DNA from: Lactobacillaceae bacterium
GTDB lineage: Bacteria; Bacillota; Bacilli; Lactobacillales; Lactobacillaceae
DNA length: 64,000 nucleotides
Reading direction: 5' to 3'
NCBI GenBank assembly: GCA_031282325.1
Contig: JAITDY010000057.1
Location: 31,223-95,222, forward strand
Part shown: positions 45,801 through 52,850 of the stretch, piece by piece
How positions within the stretch are numbered: the stretch's first letter is position 1
How the letters are laid out: each line of letters starts with the position of its first letter
The notes under the pieces: generated by a model
Seen by the model: only the letters and a program-made list of their open reading frames with translations
Told to the model about the DNA's origin: nothing
Database searches by the model: none
Made by a program: the position numbers and the translations under genes

Positions 45801-48800
45801 GGATCATAGTAAGGCGAAGTAACATCAGTTTCTTCTTCATAGTTTGAAACGTTATAAACAATCAAACCATTATTCATATCATCAGCTTGTCCCAATGAAA
45901 CTTTTTCTTGACTTGCAGAAAAATTATGAGCATTATCAAAAATAGAAGCTTGAACATCATTGGCCCCGTTTTTTACGGCAGCTGCTTGCTTGGCGTTTAA
46001 TTTAATTTTAAAATTCGAAGGATCAATTTTAGTTGTTGCTTGCGTTTTATCGCCCAAGCCAATACGATCTTCTGGTGTTAAATCTGTTAAATCATAAGCA
46101 CTCAACACACCATTAATTGAAAAAGACATATAAGTAAGATCACTGAAGCCAGAAGTTGCATCGGTTGCAGAACCAGTTACATAAACATCACCATTACTAT
46201 CTTTTTGCAATCCCAGATTTTTAATTACTGGTTTAGTAGTATCCACTATTACTGATAAATCTAAAGTTTGTGGCTTAGCATCAGGATAATCCGGAGTTGC
46301 TGTTACACGATAAGTATATGTTCCATCTGGGGCAACCTTTGTTTGTCCGGTTGCCGGATCGGAAATTTTACCATCCCAAGTAGACGAAACGGTAATATAG
46401 TTTACTTGCGATCCGTCTTCTGTTGACCATGTTTTAGTATAGCCATTATCTTTATTTAACTCTCTTACAACATTTCCCTTGCTGTCTAAAATATCAATAT
46501 TTAAGCTGGATACATTTCTCAACAAATAAATATTTGGAATAACCGCGTCCCAATCATCGTCGCCATTAGGAGAAAAAGCAACGTGACTTGGATCGATATA
46601 TTTAGCTAAATCAGCAATATTACCAGAAAAAGTTCCAGAACTATAAAGGCTGTTTAATTCGTTTAATCCTAAATCTAGACCTGAAGGGATGCTGGAATCA
46701 TAATCGTAAAAGAATTGTCCACCAAAAATAGAATCATAATCACCGTTTTGGTCTTTGTGCCAAGCTGGCTGATCGAAAACTGGTAAATTAGCATAATCAC
46801 CGTAAAAACCAGCATAAGGGACATTTAAATCAACCAATCCAGATTCTGAATTAACAGGAGTAAAGCCTAGAAAACCTTCTACGAATTGATTTGCCTTACT
46901 TCCAGTAACGTCTAAAGTGAAGGTAACATCTAAAGAACTATTAGCTGGGACAGTAAATTGATTTTGATTTGTCGTTATTGAAGCATTCTTTAAATATTCA
47001 TCGTATTTTAAGCCACTATCGTCTTGTGCTTCATGCAAAACCCCGCCGTAATCATTAAATTGATAACTAGCGTCTTGCTTGCCATTATTTGTAAAGGTTA
47101 AAGTAAATTCAGTTTTGTCGCCAACTTCTTTTAAAGCTACCGTTCCAAGACCATTTTTATCTTTCACAGTCACTAAATTAGCAATTGCATTATCTACTTG
47201 AATTAATCCAGATCCTTGTTGGCGAGGAGAAAAATAACTATTGTGTGCTGAATCAAAAACTGGTTTGGCTGTATTAATTACCGCCAATTTAGCTGTATTA
47301 ACCAAATCTAAACCTTTTAAATCCACGCCTAAATTACGATAATTTTCTACCAATAAAGCCATTGACCCTGCTACGAAAGGTGCAGCCATGGAGGTACCAC
47401 TCATGTTTTGATATCCACCATCATCTGTACCAGTGGCATTAGTAGTAGACCAAACATTGCCCCCAACACCTGATATTTCTGGTTTGAAATCTAGCGAGGG
47501 TGTCAATCCATACGATGAAAATGATGAAATTTTTCCTGCATCTGGATTAGCAATAGTTTTATCAGCGAAATTTTTAAAATTCAAAGTTATGTTTGAACCA
47601 TATTTTTCTAATTGTTGGGAAATTATTTTCCATGTTTCAGGACTTACTTCCATAGTAGGAATATCAACTGAAGTGAAACTAAGAGAATCTAATCCGGGCT
47701 TATTGTTAACAATAATAACAGCCTTTGCGCCAGCACTTAAAGCAGCGGATTGCTTTTCAGAGAAATTATTAATTCCTCGACTGATCACCACAATTTTTCC
47801 AGAAACATTTAAATCATTGCCTTTTGCGTCCTTAAAATCTCCAGCAAATCCACGGCCGGGCATTCCTGTTGCAACTGGATTATTATAGGCATCAGCATTA
47901 TTTTTATCATTAGTAGCATTATCTGGTAGTACTACTAATTGACCACTATTGATTGTTTTATCAAATCCATTAGCACCAAAATAAACAAGTCCTTTTAAAT
48001 CATCAACATCAACATCGTTTTGATTAGCATATTCTTCTTTTCCGGTTTTGGCCAAATTCAAAGAAATGTCGTAGGCTTTAGTCACCATTGTTTGATTTTC
48101 AGCGCTGGCTACTGCAAGAGCACTTGGCGTTACTGAAGGAGAACCAATGATTGCTTCATCGATATTCGAGTATGTGGAAGTTGTAGAAAATCCGTTTTGA
48201 GAAGAAACTACTCCAGAGTTTCCTGCTGAAATAACTGGAATAACCCCTGCTTTTGCCGCTTGTTCAACAGCAGCCATTTCTGCATTTCCAAATGATGCAT
48301 CAGTCGAACCAGCTTCACGTCCCAATGACATATTGATTACATCTGCACCTAAGGTAACAGCATCTTGGATTGCCATGATAACTGCATCGGTATCAACATT
48401 GGAATAAATATTTGGAAAAACTTTTAAATCTAAAATCTGCGCTTCTGGAGCAACTCCTTTAATTGAATCAACATTATTAGCATTATCACCATTGGCGCCG
48501 ATAATTCCAGCAACGTGTTGCCCGTGCATCACACCAGAAGAATCTTTTACGGCTCCGTCTTGAGAATCACCATCAGAATAGTTGTAGGCAAAAGGAACTT
48601 TATCGCTTTTCCATTCACCACGGCCTAAAGCCTTAATTTTATTTTCAGCATCAGTTTTAGAAATTTTAACTTTAGTAGGATCTGTTAACTTAAAATCCTT
48701 GTGTTCATAATCGACTCCAGAATCAATAACAGCAACAACTGTTCCCTCACCTTTTAATTCTCTATTTTGCCAAACACTATCAATTTGAGAAAGTTGGTTA

Positions 48801-49387
48801 GCTGCTGTATCTAATAAATGATAAGTTGAAGCTGGATCAACACTAGCAACACCATCTAATTGATAAATTGCCTCTAAATCACTTACCTTTGCATCAATTG
48901 AAAAACCGTTCACTAAATAACCGTAATCATTAATTACTTTATTGCCGGTTAATTCTTCTACTTGTGAAACGATACCTGCATGCGAATCTAAAACTTTTTC
49001 TTCAGCTTTTTGAATTCCTTTAATACTTTGAGAAGTACCGTCAGCTTCTGGAGTATTAGTTTTGTTTACAGCAGATTGTTCCTTTAAATTCACGAAAACT
49101 TTAACTGTTTTCTTTTGTAAATCTTGATCAGATAAATTTTGTGCATCGTAACCTTGTGCAATTAAATAATTTTTAGCAGCCGAATTCCATTGTGCTTGTT
49201 GTTGACTAGCACTTTGATTTTTAATTTTATCTAAACTACTTGCTATTTCTTTTTTTACATTTTTAGATACTTTACTGGTATCTGCAAATGTCGTGACATC
49301 ATTAATTGTATTTGCAATGGCAGACACGCTTAATGAAGTTAGTAAAAAGATTGATTCAAATTTTTTATTTTTTCTCATTGTCTTCAC
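39881..49387 (-). CDS. Giant surface protein: subtilisin-like protease fused to a leucine-rich-repeat LPXTG protein
   Basis: 3168 residues. Part A: signal peptide (about 8-30), propeptide, S8 protease with Asp in VAVIDSG (about 220), His in HGQHVAG (about 287) and Ser in GTSMAAP (about 665), a PA insertion (about 460-610), an Fn3-like domain, many beta-sandwich domains, a Big_2 domain (about 1785-1870), then LPKTG (about 1947), a membrane segment and KKNKLKQ. Part B: a second hydrophobic segment ending ALS-N, a helical DUF1542/FIVAR-like region, leucine-rich repeats (about 2360-2725), a Flg_new/InlB-type repeat and a final LPKTG (about 3131) with a charged tail. Start: GTG with AAGGA upstream. 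PrtP/C5a-peptidase-like activity is inferred. Confidence 0.85.
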   Translation of the reverse strand: MKTMRKNKKFESIFLLTSLSVSAIANTINDVTTFADTSKVSKNVKKEIASSLDKIKNQSASQQQAQWNSAAKNYLIAQGYDAQNLSDQDLQKKTVKVFVNLKEQSAVNKTNTPEADGTSQSIKGIQKAEEKVLDSHAGIVSQVEELTGNKVINDYGYLVNGFSIDAKVSDLEAIYQLDGVASVDPASTYHLLDTAANQLSQIDSVWQNRELKGEGTVVAVIDSGVDYEHKDFKLTDPTKVKISKTDAENKIKALGRGEWKSDKVPFAYNYSDGDSQDGAVKDSSGVMHGQHVAGIIGANGDNANNVDSIKGVAPEAQILDLKVFPNIYSNVDTDAVIMAIQDAVTLGADVINMSLGREAGSTDASFGNAEMAAVEQAAKAGVIPVISAGNSGVVSSQNGFSTTSTYSNIDEAIIGSPSVTPSALAVASAENQTMVTKAYDISLNLAKTGKEEYANQNDVDVDDLKGLVYFGANGFDKTINSGQLVVLPDNATNDKNNADAYNNPVATGMPGRGFAGDFKDAKGNDLNVSGKIVVISRGINNFSEKQSAALSAGAKAVIIVNNKPGLDSLSFTSVDIPTMEVSPETWKIISQQLEKYGSNITLNFKNFADKTIANPDAGKISSFSSYGLTPSLDFKPEISGVGGNVWSTTNATGTDDGGYQNMSGTSMAAPFVAGSMALLVENYRNLGVDLKGLDLVNTAKLAVINTAKPVFDSAHNSYFSPRQQGSGLIQVDNAIANLVTVKDKNGLGTVALKEVGDKTEFTLTFTNNGKQDASYQFNDYGGVLHEAQDDSGLKYDEYLKNASITTNQNQFTVPANSSLDVTFTLDVTGSKANQFVEGFLGFTPVNSESGLVDLNVPYAGFYGDYANLPVFDQPAWHKDQNGDYDSIFGGQFFYDYDSSIPSGLDLGLNELNSLYSSGTFSGNIADLAKYIDPSHVAFSPNGDDDWDAVIPNIYLLRNVSSLNIDILDSKGNVVRELNKDNGYTKTWSTEDGSQVNYITVSSTWDGKISDPATGQTKVAPDGTYTYRVTATPDYPDAKPQTLDLSVIVDTTKPVIKNLGLQKDSNGDVYVTGSATDATSGFSDLTYMSFSINGVLSAYDLTDLTPEDRIGLGDKTQATTKIDPSNFKIKLNAKQAAAVKNGANDVQASIFDNAHNFSASQEKVSLGQADDMNNGLIVYNVSNYEEETDVTSPYYDPKNKTYSIQGYFPRDFYISSDGKNFTKVNVDEIGSFIANVPVSDETKKLYFTLDPNLQRPIQEFNFAFNLVPTITLDKEASGLDDDNTRVVDYDENEDGTVTFKGTYSDDSFDVSLQSYNENNDSDWVDQTSKVVKDPAAHTWSATITPETGTNQYNIFAIKKGGINGQTLIPSQPELAVVYKYDDTYLRWDNIADEGTSYVTSSGDDDFNKEANTYTVRGKLDPNDAKDLVIYGYSQDPNDPRNKPVVNADGSFTYDVPLGLATNADGTSFNDTSVSNNNLKIKYDFSQKLTDGTFATNTSMFALYVDSQDPSVNFNIGDQWSTSDDGTSYDVYTNQPTFNLQGTANDNLDGYSLRINSDVVLRTAGAAWDNSFLVENMASADFDHQFALDTSKDKTDNTFNVTVVDKMGNKVTKTIRVHYSVAKAASPIVAQDITTPTNKSVNVSAKVANPDDILSYSLDGTTFVPYLSDVSLPSNGTVYFKETDKFGNDSEIVKHDVTNIYKAVASQAKVVSDKQVADSNKHQLQLGLNDDISDLEKSITSIEYSLDNGKTWKQYTGALELDAPVNLQYRSKDTAGNAGEVQNYVIEKHTITPVKITASLDSYKLEVGKTAKITTNITPTYASNDQLSFSSSDNNVVDVDLNGKVTAKNPGKATITITDKLAGVFDTLTITVLSDVNDFTSSFVLPKTILNTNGSSSATGNLDSWLSNKNSSTTSANGQSLISVTTKDKTQANTPAVLATTNSNQSNKELPKTGENTELINELELAGDLAFFLLVLFILAGYKKNKLKQFSSLTLSFIAFNLYSPALSNLAENIGKLESPTVSLNKQLAKKSFGPNLVDAKAVGFVGGIKDLTDNKANLLSLDYSSTIVEVGNQSDEVKTAAQSVLTQIIGTLNYGMTVVDNHPQSYSQLLTPEQIDTLIEQFRQELSQETSADGVYSLQTEFFSNGGPVDLLVKKTVASQNDPVNLRNKALASFNDYINSPSFDSIDRATKDQWVADLTSTLSTLDSQSDIAKALNDARTKASDVLQALQHDKNVASLAEYKENKIKQLSKILDSSNLSDQQKTELLNQATSAINAVTLNVYDDFDQAKVDVDTAYNDAIDQINKALFENQYPITIDKNTIPDENLRNEILYQMQLGNDGVPTNKLTYDFAGQFTSLTLKKSLNIENYEGLQYFFNLTNLDISGSDVQDWSPLSKLPKLQSITADILGNDVTDIDVSDFPALTSLQISGNHSDGNDILSGSTAVKSVKTNANLDQLILYNLPNLDTVNTSLSTELTYLSASKLPELTNLDLSQNDNLVSLYAYNDENLSKLDVSNLYQLETLSLFGDALTSEGFEIGNIGYNLRTLNLNNNSGLNELPNDLYNLQSLAISGTAISDVSNTLKQAGSNLLNFTASDIPELTSVDLSNNKNLQSIALSNDSLTELNLQVTDENGNKIPLMPNLSVAILSGNQLSQLDFSNYQSLSFVQADNNQLTDLLVNGDTNLSVLTASNNKLVNIDLADNIYLSGYDLSGNNLTTLDLTTNIAINHQFGNSTYQTTDSKMYEVDGQYYVNLTDVVGKDNIKFVDVPGAGYAGNYQIIDNNDWEYNTVTGIAKWVGTGTPSQIQYLFSAGSSQFMPVIVDLNNDSNRTFNLSFDVVDTNAGSIDADQQTVQLGSPANSIPKPVAKAGFVFDHFENSHGITIDPNISKPNQDETYYAIFANADAENKPVREAEDTQVISVVVNDDNTVTIIGNTNLATNLIFDQNENPVTVDENGNFTYTVSADDNKESLTFTTWNYTQTRSKDKTITWENPFPASKPTETPTDDKPVVPVYENRSINVTDLETQTFTHTTHFVDQNGQKAGEDLVEKVVYTRSKTIDQDGNIVYGNWVDANGKTLTTDSNWEQTKVVEKKNNDEITNQNSIPNEENKESTTNASKTNENLELGTTTNKKAVELPKTGRTQQLSFNIAFIALAFTIFIESTKEKKTKKNK
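43370..43550 (-). other. Internal sorting-signal/signal-peptide junction of the giant surface protein
   Basis: In order on the minus strand: LPKTG, an acidic spacer, an 18-residue hydrophobic segment (AFFLLVLFILAG core), KKNKLKQ, a second hydrophobic segment (SSLTLSFIAFNLY) and a signal-peptidase-like ALS-N site. The positive run would stay inside by the positive-inside rule, so the two segments should form a hairpin. No ATG, stop codon or ribosome-binding site remains here. Confidence 0.75.
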
Positions 49388-49499
49388 TTAAATTCCTTTT
49401 TTAAATATTAAGAATAATTTTAAACAGGTATAATTAAGTTACAAAAAATTTGCGATAAAGCAATAAAAATAATTAATCGGGAAATATTGGGATATATGC

Positions 49500-50345
49500 A
49501 TGAATTTATATGGGAATTATTTTAAAAAAATTAGAAAAAGACGTGGTTTTACTTTAAAGCAGGTTTCAAATGGAATCGTTCCACCTTCATCAATTTCACG
49601 TTTTGAAAATGGTGAATCAGATATGTATTTTGGTAACGTGGTCTCAGCATTAGGACACATGGGAAGTTCTTTAGAGGAGTTATTGACTGAATTAGATGAA
49701 TTAAATGATGCTTATTATATCGATTCAATTAAATTAATCATTTCAGAACAAAACGTTAAAAAATTAATTACTATTAAAAATCACCATATTAGTATGTTTG
49801 AAGTCGCTAATAATCCTTTAGATGCAGCACTTTATAAATTAGCAAGAATTCATATTAATCATTTACAAAATATTAAAATTAATCAAAGTGATTTAGATGA
49901 TTTAAACGATTTTTTATTTGCAAGTGAGGATTGGGGCGAATTTGAATATTATATTTTTGGTATTATTGCTGAATTTTTAAATACCAAAACATTAATTAAT
50001 TACTCGGAAAATATTTTTTATGGTGAGAAAAAATTTAGATTAAGCTCAATTTCTGATGTCGCTCTATCGTCTGTTTTACATACTATTTTTTTATTAATTA
50101 TTCGTAACGAAATTACCAATGCAAAATATTTTTTAGATAATATTGAACAAATTACGATTAATGCAGATATCTTATCTGATCGTATTATTTATTCTTTTTA
50201 TCGTGAAATTACTGAATATAAAATAAGGGATCAAAAAATCCCAGATTTTAATGAATTAAAAACCATAAACTCATTAAAGGAATTGAAAATCAATTGGTTA
50301 AATAGCGAATTGAATAATTTATATTCAAGTATTGTTAATAAATAG
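49500..50345 (+). CDS. Rgg/GadR/MutR-family transcriptional regulator
   Basis: 281 residues. N-terminal HTH_3 domain with IRKRRGFTLKQVSNGIVPPSSISRFENG, then about 215 residues of helical repeats as in Rgg proteins, which bind short peptide pheromones. It is divergent from the giant surface gene across 112 bp, so that gene is the natural target candidate. No small hydrophobic peptide gene of the SHP kind was found next to it. A weak GGG-type ribosome-binding site precedes the ATG. Confidence 0.82.
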   Translation: MNLYGNYFKKIRKRRGFTLKQVSNGIVPPSSISRFENGESDMYFGNVVSALGHMGSSLEELLTELDELNDAYYIDSIKLIISEQNVKKLITIKNHHISMFEVANNPLDAALYKLARIHINHLQNIKINQSDLDDLNDFLFASEDWGEFEYYIFGIIAEFLNTKTLINYSENIFYGEKKFRLSSISDVALSSVLHTIFLLIIRNEITNAKYFLDNIEQITINADILSDRIIYSFYREITEYKIRDQKIPDFNELKTINSLKELKINWLNSELNNLYSSIVNK

Positions 50346-50356
50346 TTTTATGTACT

Positions 50357-50386
50357 AAAAAATTCCTGTAAAAACAGGAATTTTTA
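50357..50386. terminator. Bidirectional terminator between rgg-like gene and gap
   Basis: AAAAATTCCTGT and ACAGGAATTTTT pair around AAAA. Confidence 0.88.
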
Positions 50387-50401
50387 TAATCTTACAAATT
50401 A

Positions 50402-51421
50402 TTATAGTGTTGCGAAGTGCAGTAGGGTACGGATCATGTTTGAAGTGAATCCATATTCATTGTCGTACCAAGCAGCAACTTTAACCAATTGTTGTCCGTC
50501 GCCAGAAACAATTTCAGTTTGAGTTGGATCGAAAACAGTTCCGTGAGTATCTCCGATGATATCGCTAGATACTAGTCCATCACCGTTGTAGCCAAATGAA
50601 TCTGATTCATATTTCTTCATTGCGGCATTAACTTCTTCAACTGTTACGTCTTTTTTCAAAACAGCAGTTAATTCAGTAATCGAACCATCAACAACTGGAA
50701 CACGAATAGCTGAACCAGTTAATTTTCCATCCAATGAAGGAACAACTAGTCCGATAGCTTTTGCAGCACCAGATGAGTGTGGCAATGAATTTGAAGCAGC
50801 ATTACGGTTTGCTTGACGCTTTGCAAAATTAGAACTCTTAGGTCCGTCTTGCAAACTTTGTGAAGCAGTATAAGCGTGTACTGTTAACATTAATCCACTC
50901 TTAACACCGAATTCTTTTTCCAATGCATAAGCAATAGGAGCTAATGATTGGGTCGTGCATGAACCAGCAGAAACAATCTTATCTTCAGAAGTTAAGATGT
51001 CTTGATTAACGCCATAAACAACAGTTGGAACTGGGCCGGCTGGAGCTGAGATCAAAACTTTTTTAACACCTGCATCCAAGTGAGCTTGTGACTTTTCAGC
51101 TGAAGTATAGAATCCAGTAGCTTCTAATACATAATCAACGCCATCATTAGCAACCCACTTCAAATCAGCAGCATTACGTTCTGAATAAACAGTGTAGTGT
51201 TTACCATTTACGATAATTCCAGTTTCATCAGATGAAACATCGGCCTTTAAAGTTCCATGAATTGAGTCATACTTTAATAGGTATGCCAACATATCAGGGC
51301 TAGTTAAGTCATTAATTGCAACAACTTCGATGTCTGATGCCTTGTCTGACAACTCAAGAATACGACGGAAGGCCAAACGGCCAATACGTCCGAATCCATT
51401 AATACCAATCTTAACAGTCAT
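50402..51421 (-). CDS. gap: Glyceraldehyde-3-phosphate dehydrogenase
   Basis: 339 residues. NAD-binding GINGFGRIGRLAFRR at the N-terminus, catalytic Cys in SAGSCTTQS (about 154), His in TVHAYTASQ, and WYDNEYGF near the end. The active-site context differs from the common SCTTNCLAP and HAYTGDQ: Asn is replaced by Gln and Gly-Asp by Ala-Ser. It oxidises glyceraldehyde-3-phosphate in glycolysis or the lower phosphoketolase pathway. GGAG precedes the ATG. The mRNA probably starts with a stable stem-loop (51448-51482). Confidence 0.95.
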   Translation of the reverse strand: MTVKIGINGFGRIGRLAFRRILELSDKASDIEVVAINDLTSPDMLAYLLKYDSIHGTLKADVSSDETGIIVNGKHYTVYSERNAADLKWVANDGVDYVLEATGFYTSAEKSQAHLDAGVKKVLISAPAGPVPTVVYGVNQDILTSEDKIVSAGSCTTQSLAPIAYALEKEFGVKSGLMLTVHAYTASQSLQDGPKSSNFAKRQANRNAASNSLPHSSGAAKAIGLVVPSLDGKLTGSAIRVPVVDGSITELTAVLKKDVTVEEVNAAMKKYESDSFGYNGDGLVSSDIIGDTHGTVFDPTQTEIVSGDGQQLVKVAAWYDNEYGFTSNMIRTLLHFATL

Positions 51422-51447
51422 GTGTATAAAATCTCCAGAATTTAGTT

Positions 51448-51482
51448 ATGAACCATGATTTCGTATTTCGACCTTGGTTCAT
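51448..51482 (-). promoter_or_regulatory. 5'-terminal stem-loop of the gap mRNA
   Basis: ATGAACCA and TGGTTCAT form an 8-bp stem. The extended -10 (TGT plus TATAAT, 51492-51497) predicts a start at about 51485, right at the stem, an arrangement known to protect abundant mRNAs from 5' decay. No good -35 is visible. Confidence 0.55.
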
Positions 51483-51571
51483 ACAAATAATATTATAACA
51501 CCGGTATAGTAAGGGCTTACTGATACAAAAACTCCAAACGTACCAATGATTAGACCAAATTTTAGTAAAAT

Positions 51572-51599
51572 AAAAAAGAACCATTAAAAGTTCTTTTTT
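51572..51599. terminator. Hairpin upstream of tRNA-Arg
   Basis: AAAAAAGAAC and GTTCTTTTTT pair around 8 nt. It can stop minus-strand transcripts coming from the nuclease-like gene before they reach the gap promoter. Confidence 0.7.
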
Positions 51600-51607
51600 A
51601 TCATATA

Positions 51608-51680
51608 GCGTTCTTAGTGTAATGGATCATCACGTAAGATTCCGGTTCTTGAGATATGGGTTCGATTCCCATAGAACGCA
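51608..51680 (+). tRNA. tRNA-Arg (CCG)
   Basis: A 73-nt cloverleaf: acceptor GCGTTCT with AGAACGC, short D arm, anticodon stem TAAGA/TCTTG with a 7-nt loop holding CCG, T arm ATGGG/CCCAT. Discriminator A; CCA is not encoded. It reads CGG codons. No direct repeat of its 3' end was noticed nearby. Confidence 0.9.
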
Positions 51681-51694
51681 TTTATAAAATTTTA

Positions 51695-52795
51695 TTAAAA
51701 ATCAATTTCAACTGTTTCGCCTAATTTATCAGCGATTTTATTTAAGTATTTCTTTTTATCATCCGTTTTATAGTTTGTATTTAACCAAAAATTTGTACCA
51801 TCAACGGGCTTGGATGACGTATTAGGATTAGCATGCTTTTTATAACCAAAATATGGATATATATCATTGTTAGAAATAAATTCCTGTAATTCTGAACTTC
51901 TTTTTTTAATTCTTGAACTTAAGTATCCAAAATAAACGTTAGTTGGATTTTTTCCTTCAAAAACTTCACCTGTACTTTTCACTAAAATACGACTAGTCTT
52001 TTTTGATTGATTTAACGAATTATTTGTTATAGGTTTGTCTTCATTGACCGGGTAATTATTAGTTATGTTTAATGAATAATTTGAAAAGTTACTATTTTCA
52101 TCAGATAATTTTGAAACAACTTGTTTTACTCCCGTTTCAATTGAATTAATTAAAAAAGGTTTATTTTTTAATATTTCTTTCTTTATTACCTTATCTTCTA
52201 TCGTTTGATTAATGATATATTTTAAAAATTGATCATCAGGTTGAATTAGTTGTTTTGAAATATATTGGCTAATTTTCTTTTGTACTGTATTTTCTGTAGC
52301 AAACTCTCTAATCTTTTCCTTACTAAAATTATCGCGTTTTAATAATTCAATTAATTTTTTATCAGAATCTTTTAAATCTAATAAATCAATTGTTTTGAAT
52401 GGCTTTTCATCTGCATAACCTGCTTCTTGCATATCTGTAAAAAACTTATAATAACGACCATTTGTCAATATTGCTAATCCATAATCTCTTTGCTGATTAA
52501 AATACCCAGTCACTTGTGCTTCTGGACCCGAATTCGCCATAATATCTTGTCCTTTTCGCTCAGCCTCAATGACTATTTTCTTTTCAGTATTATTTTTGGG
52601 AATTAACAAATAATCTGGTCTAGAGTGTTTTGTATCTATAACTTCTCCACTAACGTGATTTGGATTAGAAAAATCATATCCCAAAGACTCAAAAAATGGT
52701 CGCACAAAATAATCAATTGTTTGTCGTTCATTATAGTTTGAATTTTCATTTTCTTCTAATTTAGAAATTAAGGTATTAAGTTTTTCGTTATTCAT
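51695..52795 (-). CDS. Orphan HSDR_N-type restriction nuclease-like protein
   Basis: 366 residues. The first 150 resemble the N-terminal nuclease domain of type I restriction R subunits (HSDR_N): HSRPDYLLIP near residue 57 and IVIEAERKG near 74 form the PD-(D/E)XK core, followed by GYFNQQRDYGLAILTNGRYYKFF. No helicase domain follows and no hsdM/hsdS genes are adjacent. A middle helical part and a C-terminal basic domain of about 100 residues are unassigned. The promoter region holds an (AT)8 tract. A defence role is possible but unproven. Confidence 0.7.
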   Translation of the reverse strand: MNNEKLNTLISKLEENENSNYNERQTIDYFVRPFFESLGYDFSNPNHVSGEVIDTKHSRPDYLLIPKNNTEKKIVIEAERKGQDIMANSGPEAQVTGYFNQQRDYGLAILTNGRYYKFFTDMQEAGYADEKPFKTIDLLDLKDSDKKLIELLKRDNFSKEKIREFATENTVQKKISQYISKQLIQPDDQFLKYIINQTIEDKVIKKEILKNKPFLINSIETGVKQVVSKLSDENSNFSNYSLNITNNYPVNEDKPITNNSLNQSKKTSRILVKSTGEVFEGKNPTNVYFGYLSSRIKKRSSELQEFISNNDIYPYFGYKKHANPNTSSKPVDGTNFWLNTNYKTDDKKKYLNKIADKLGETVEIDF

Positions 52796-52799
52796 CCTT

Positions 52800-52829
52800 A
52801 TTTAAGGATATATATATATATATAGTCAA
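52800..52829 (-). promoter_or_regulatory. Promoter with dinucleotide-repeat spacer for the nuclease-like gene
   Basis: Minus strand TTGACT (52824-52829), an 18-bp spacer that is almost all AT repeat, and TTAAAT (52800-52805) ending 4 nt before the ATG. The -10 is a 4 of 6 match. Loss or gain of repeat units would change the spacer length. Confidence 0.4.
52808..52824. repeat. (AT)8 simple sequence repeat
   Basis: Seventeen bases of alternating A and T (8.5 units) in front of the nuclease-like gene, located between the candidate -35 and -10. Confidence 0.9.
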
Positions 52830-52850
52830 GTCAGTCCAAATTAAGAAAAT

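Noticed and set aside
49388..50420. Short hydrophobic pheromone (SHP) gene beside the rgg-like regulator
   Set aside because: No short ORF with start, ribosome-binding site and hydrophobic C-terminus found in the flanking gaps.
51608..52850. Integrated element at tRNA-Arg
   Set aside because: No direct repeat of the tRNA 3' end, integrase or excisionase seen; the nuclease-like gene alone is not evidence of an island.
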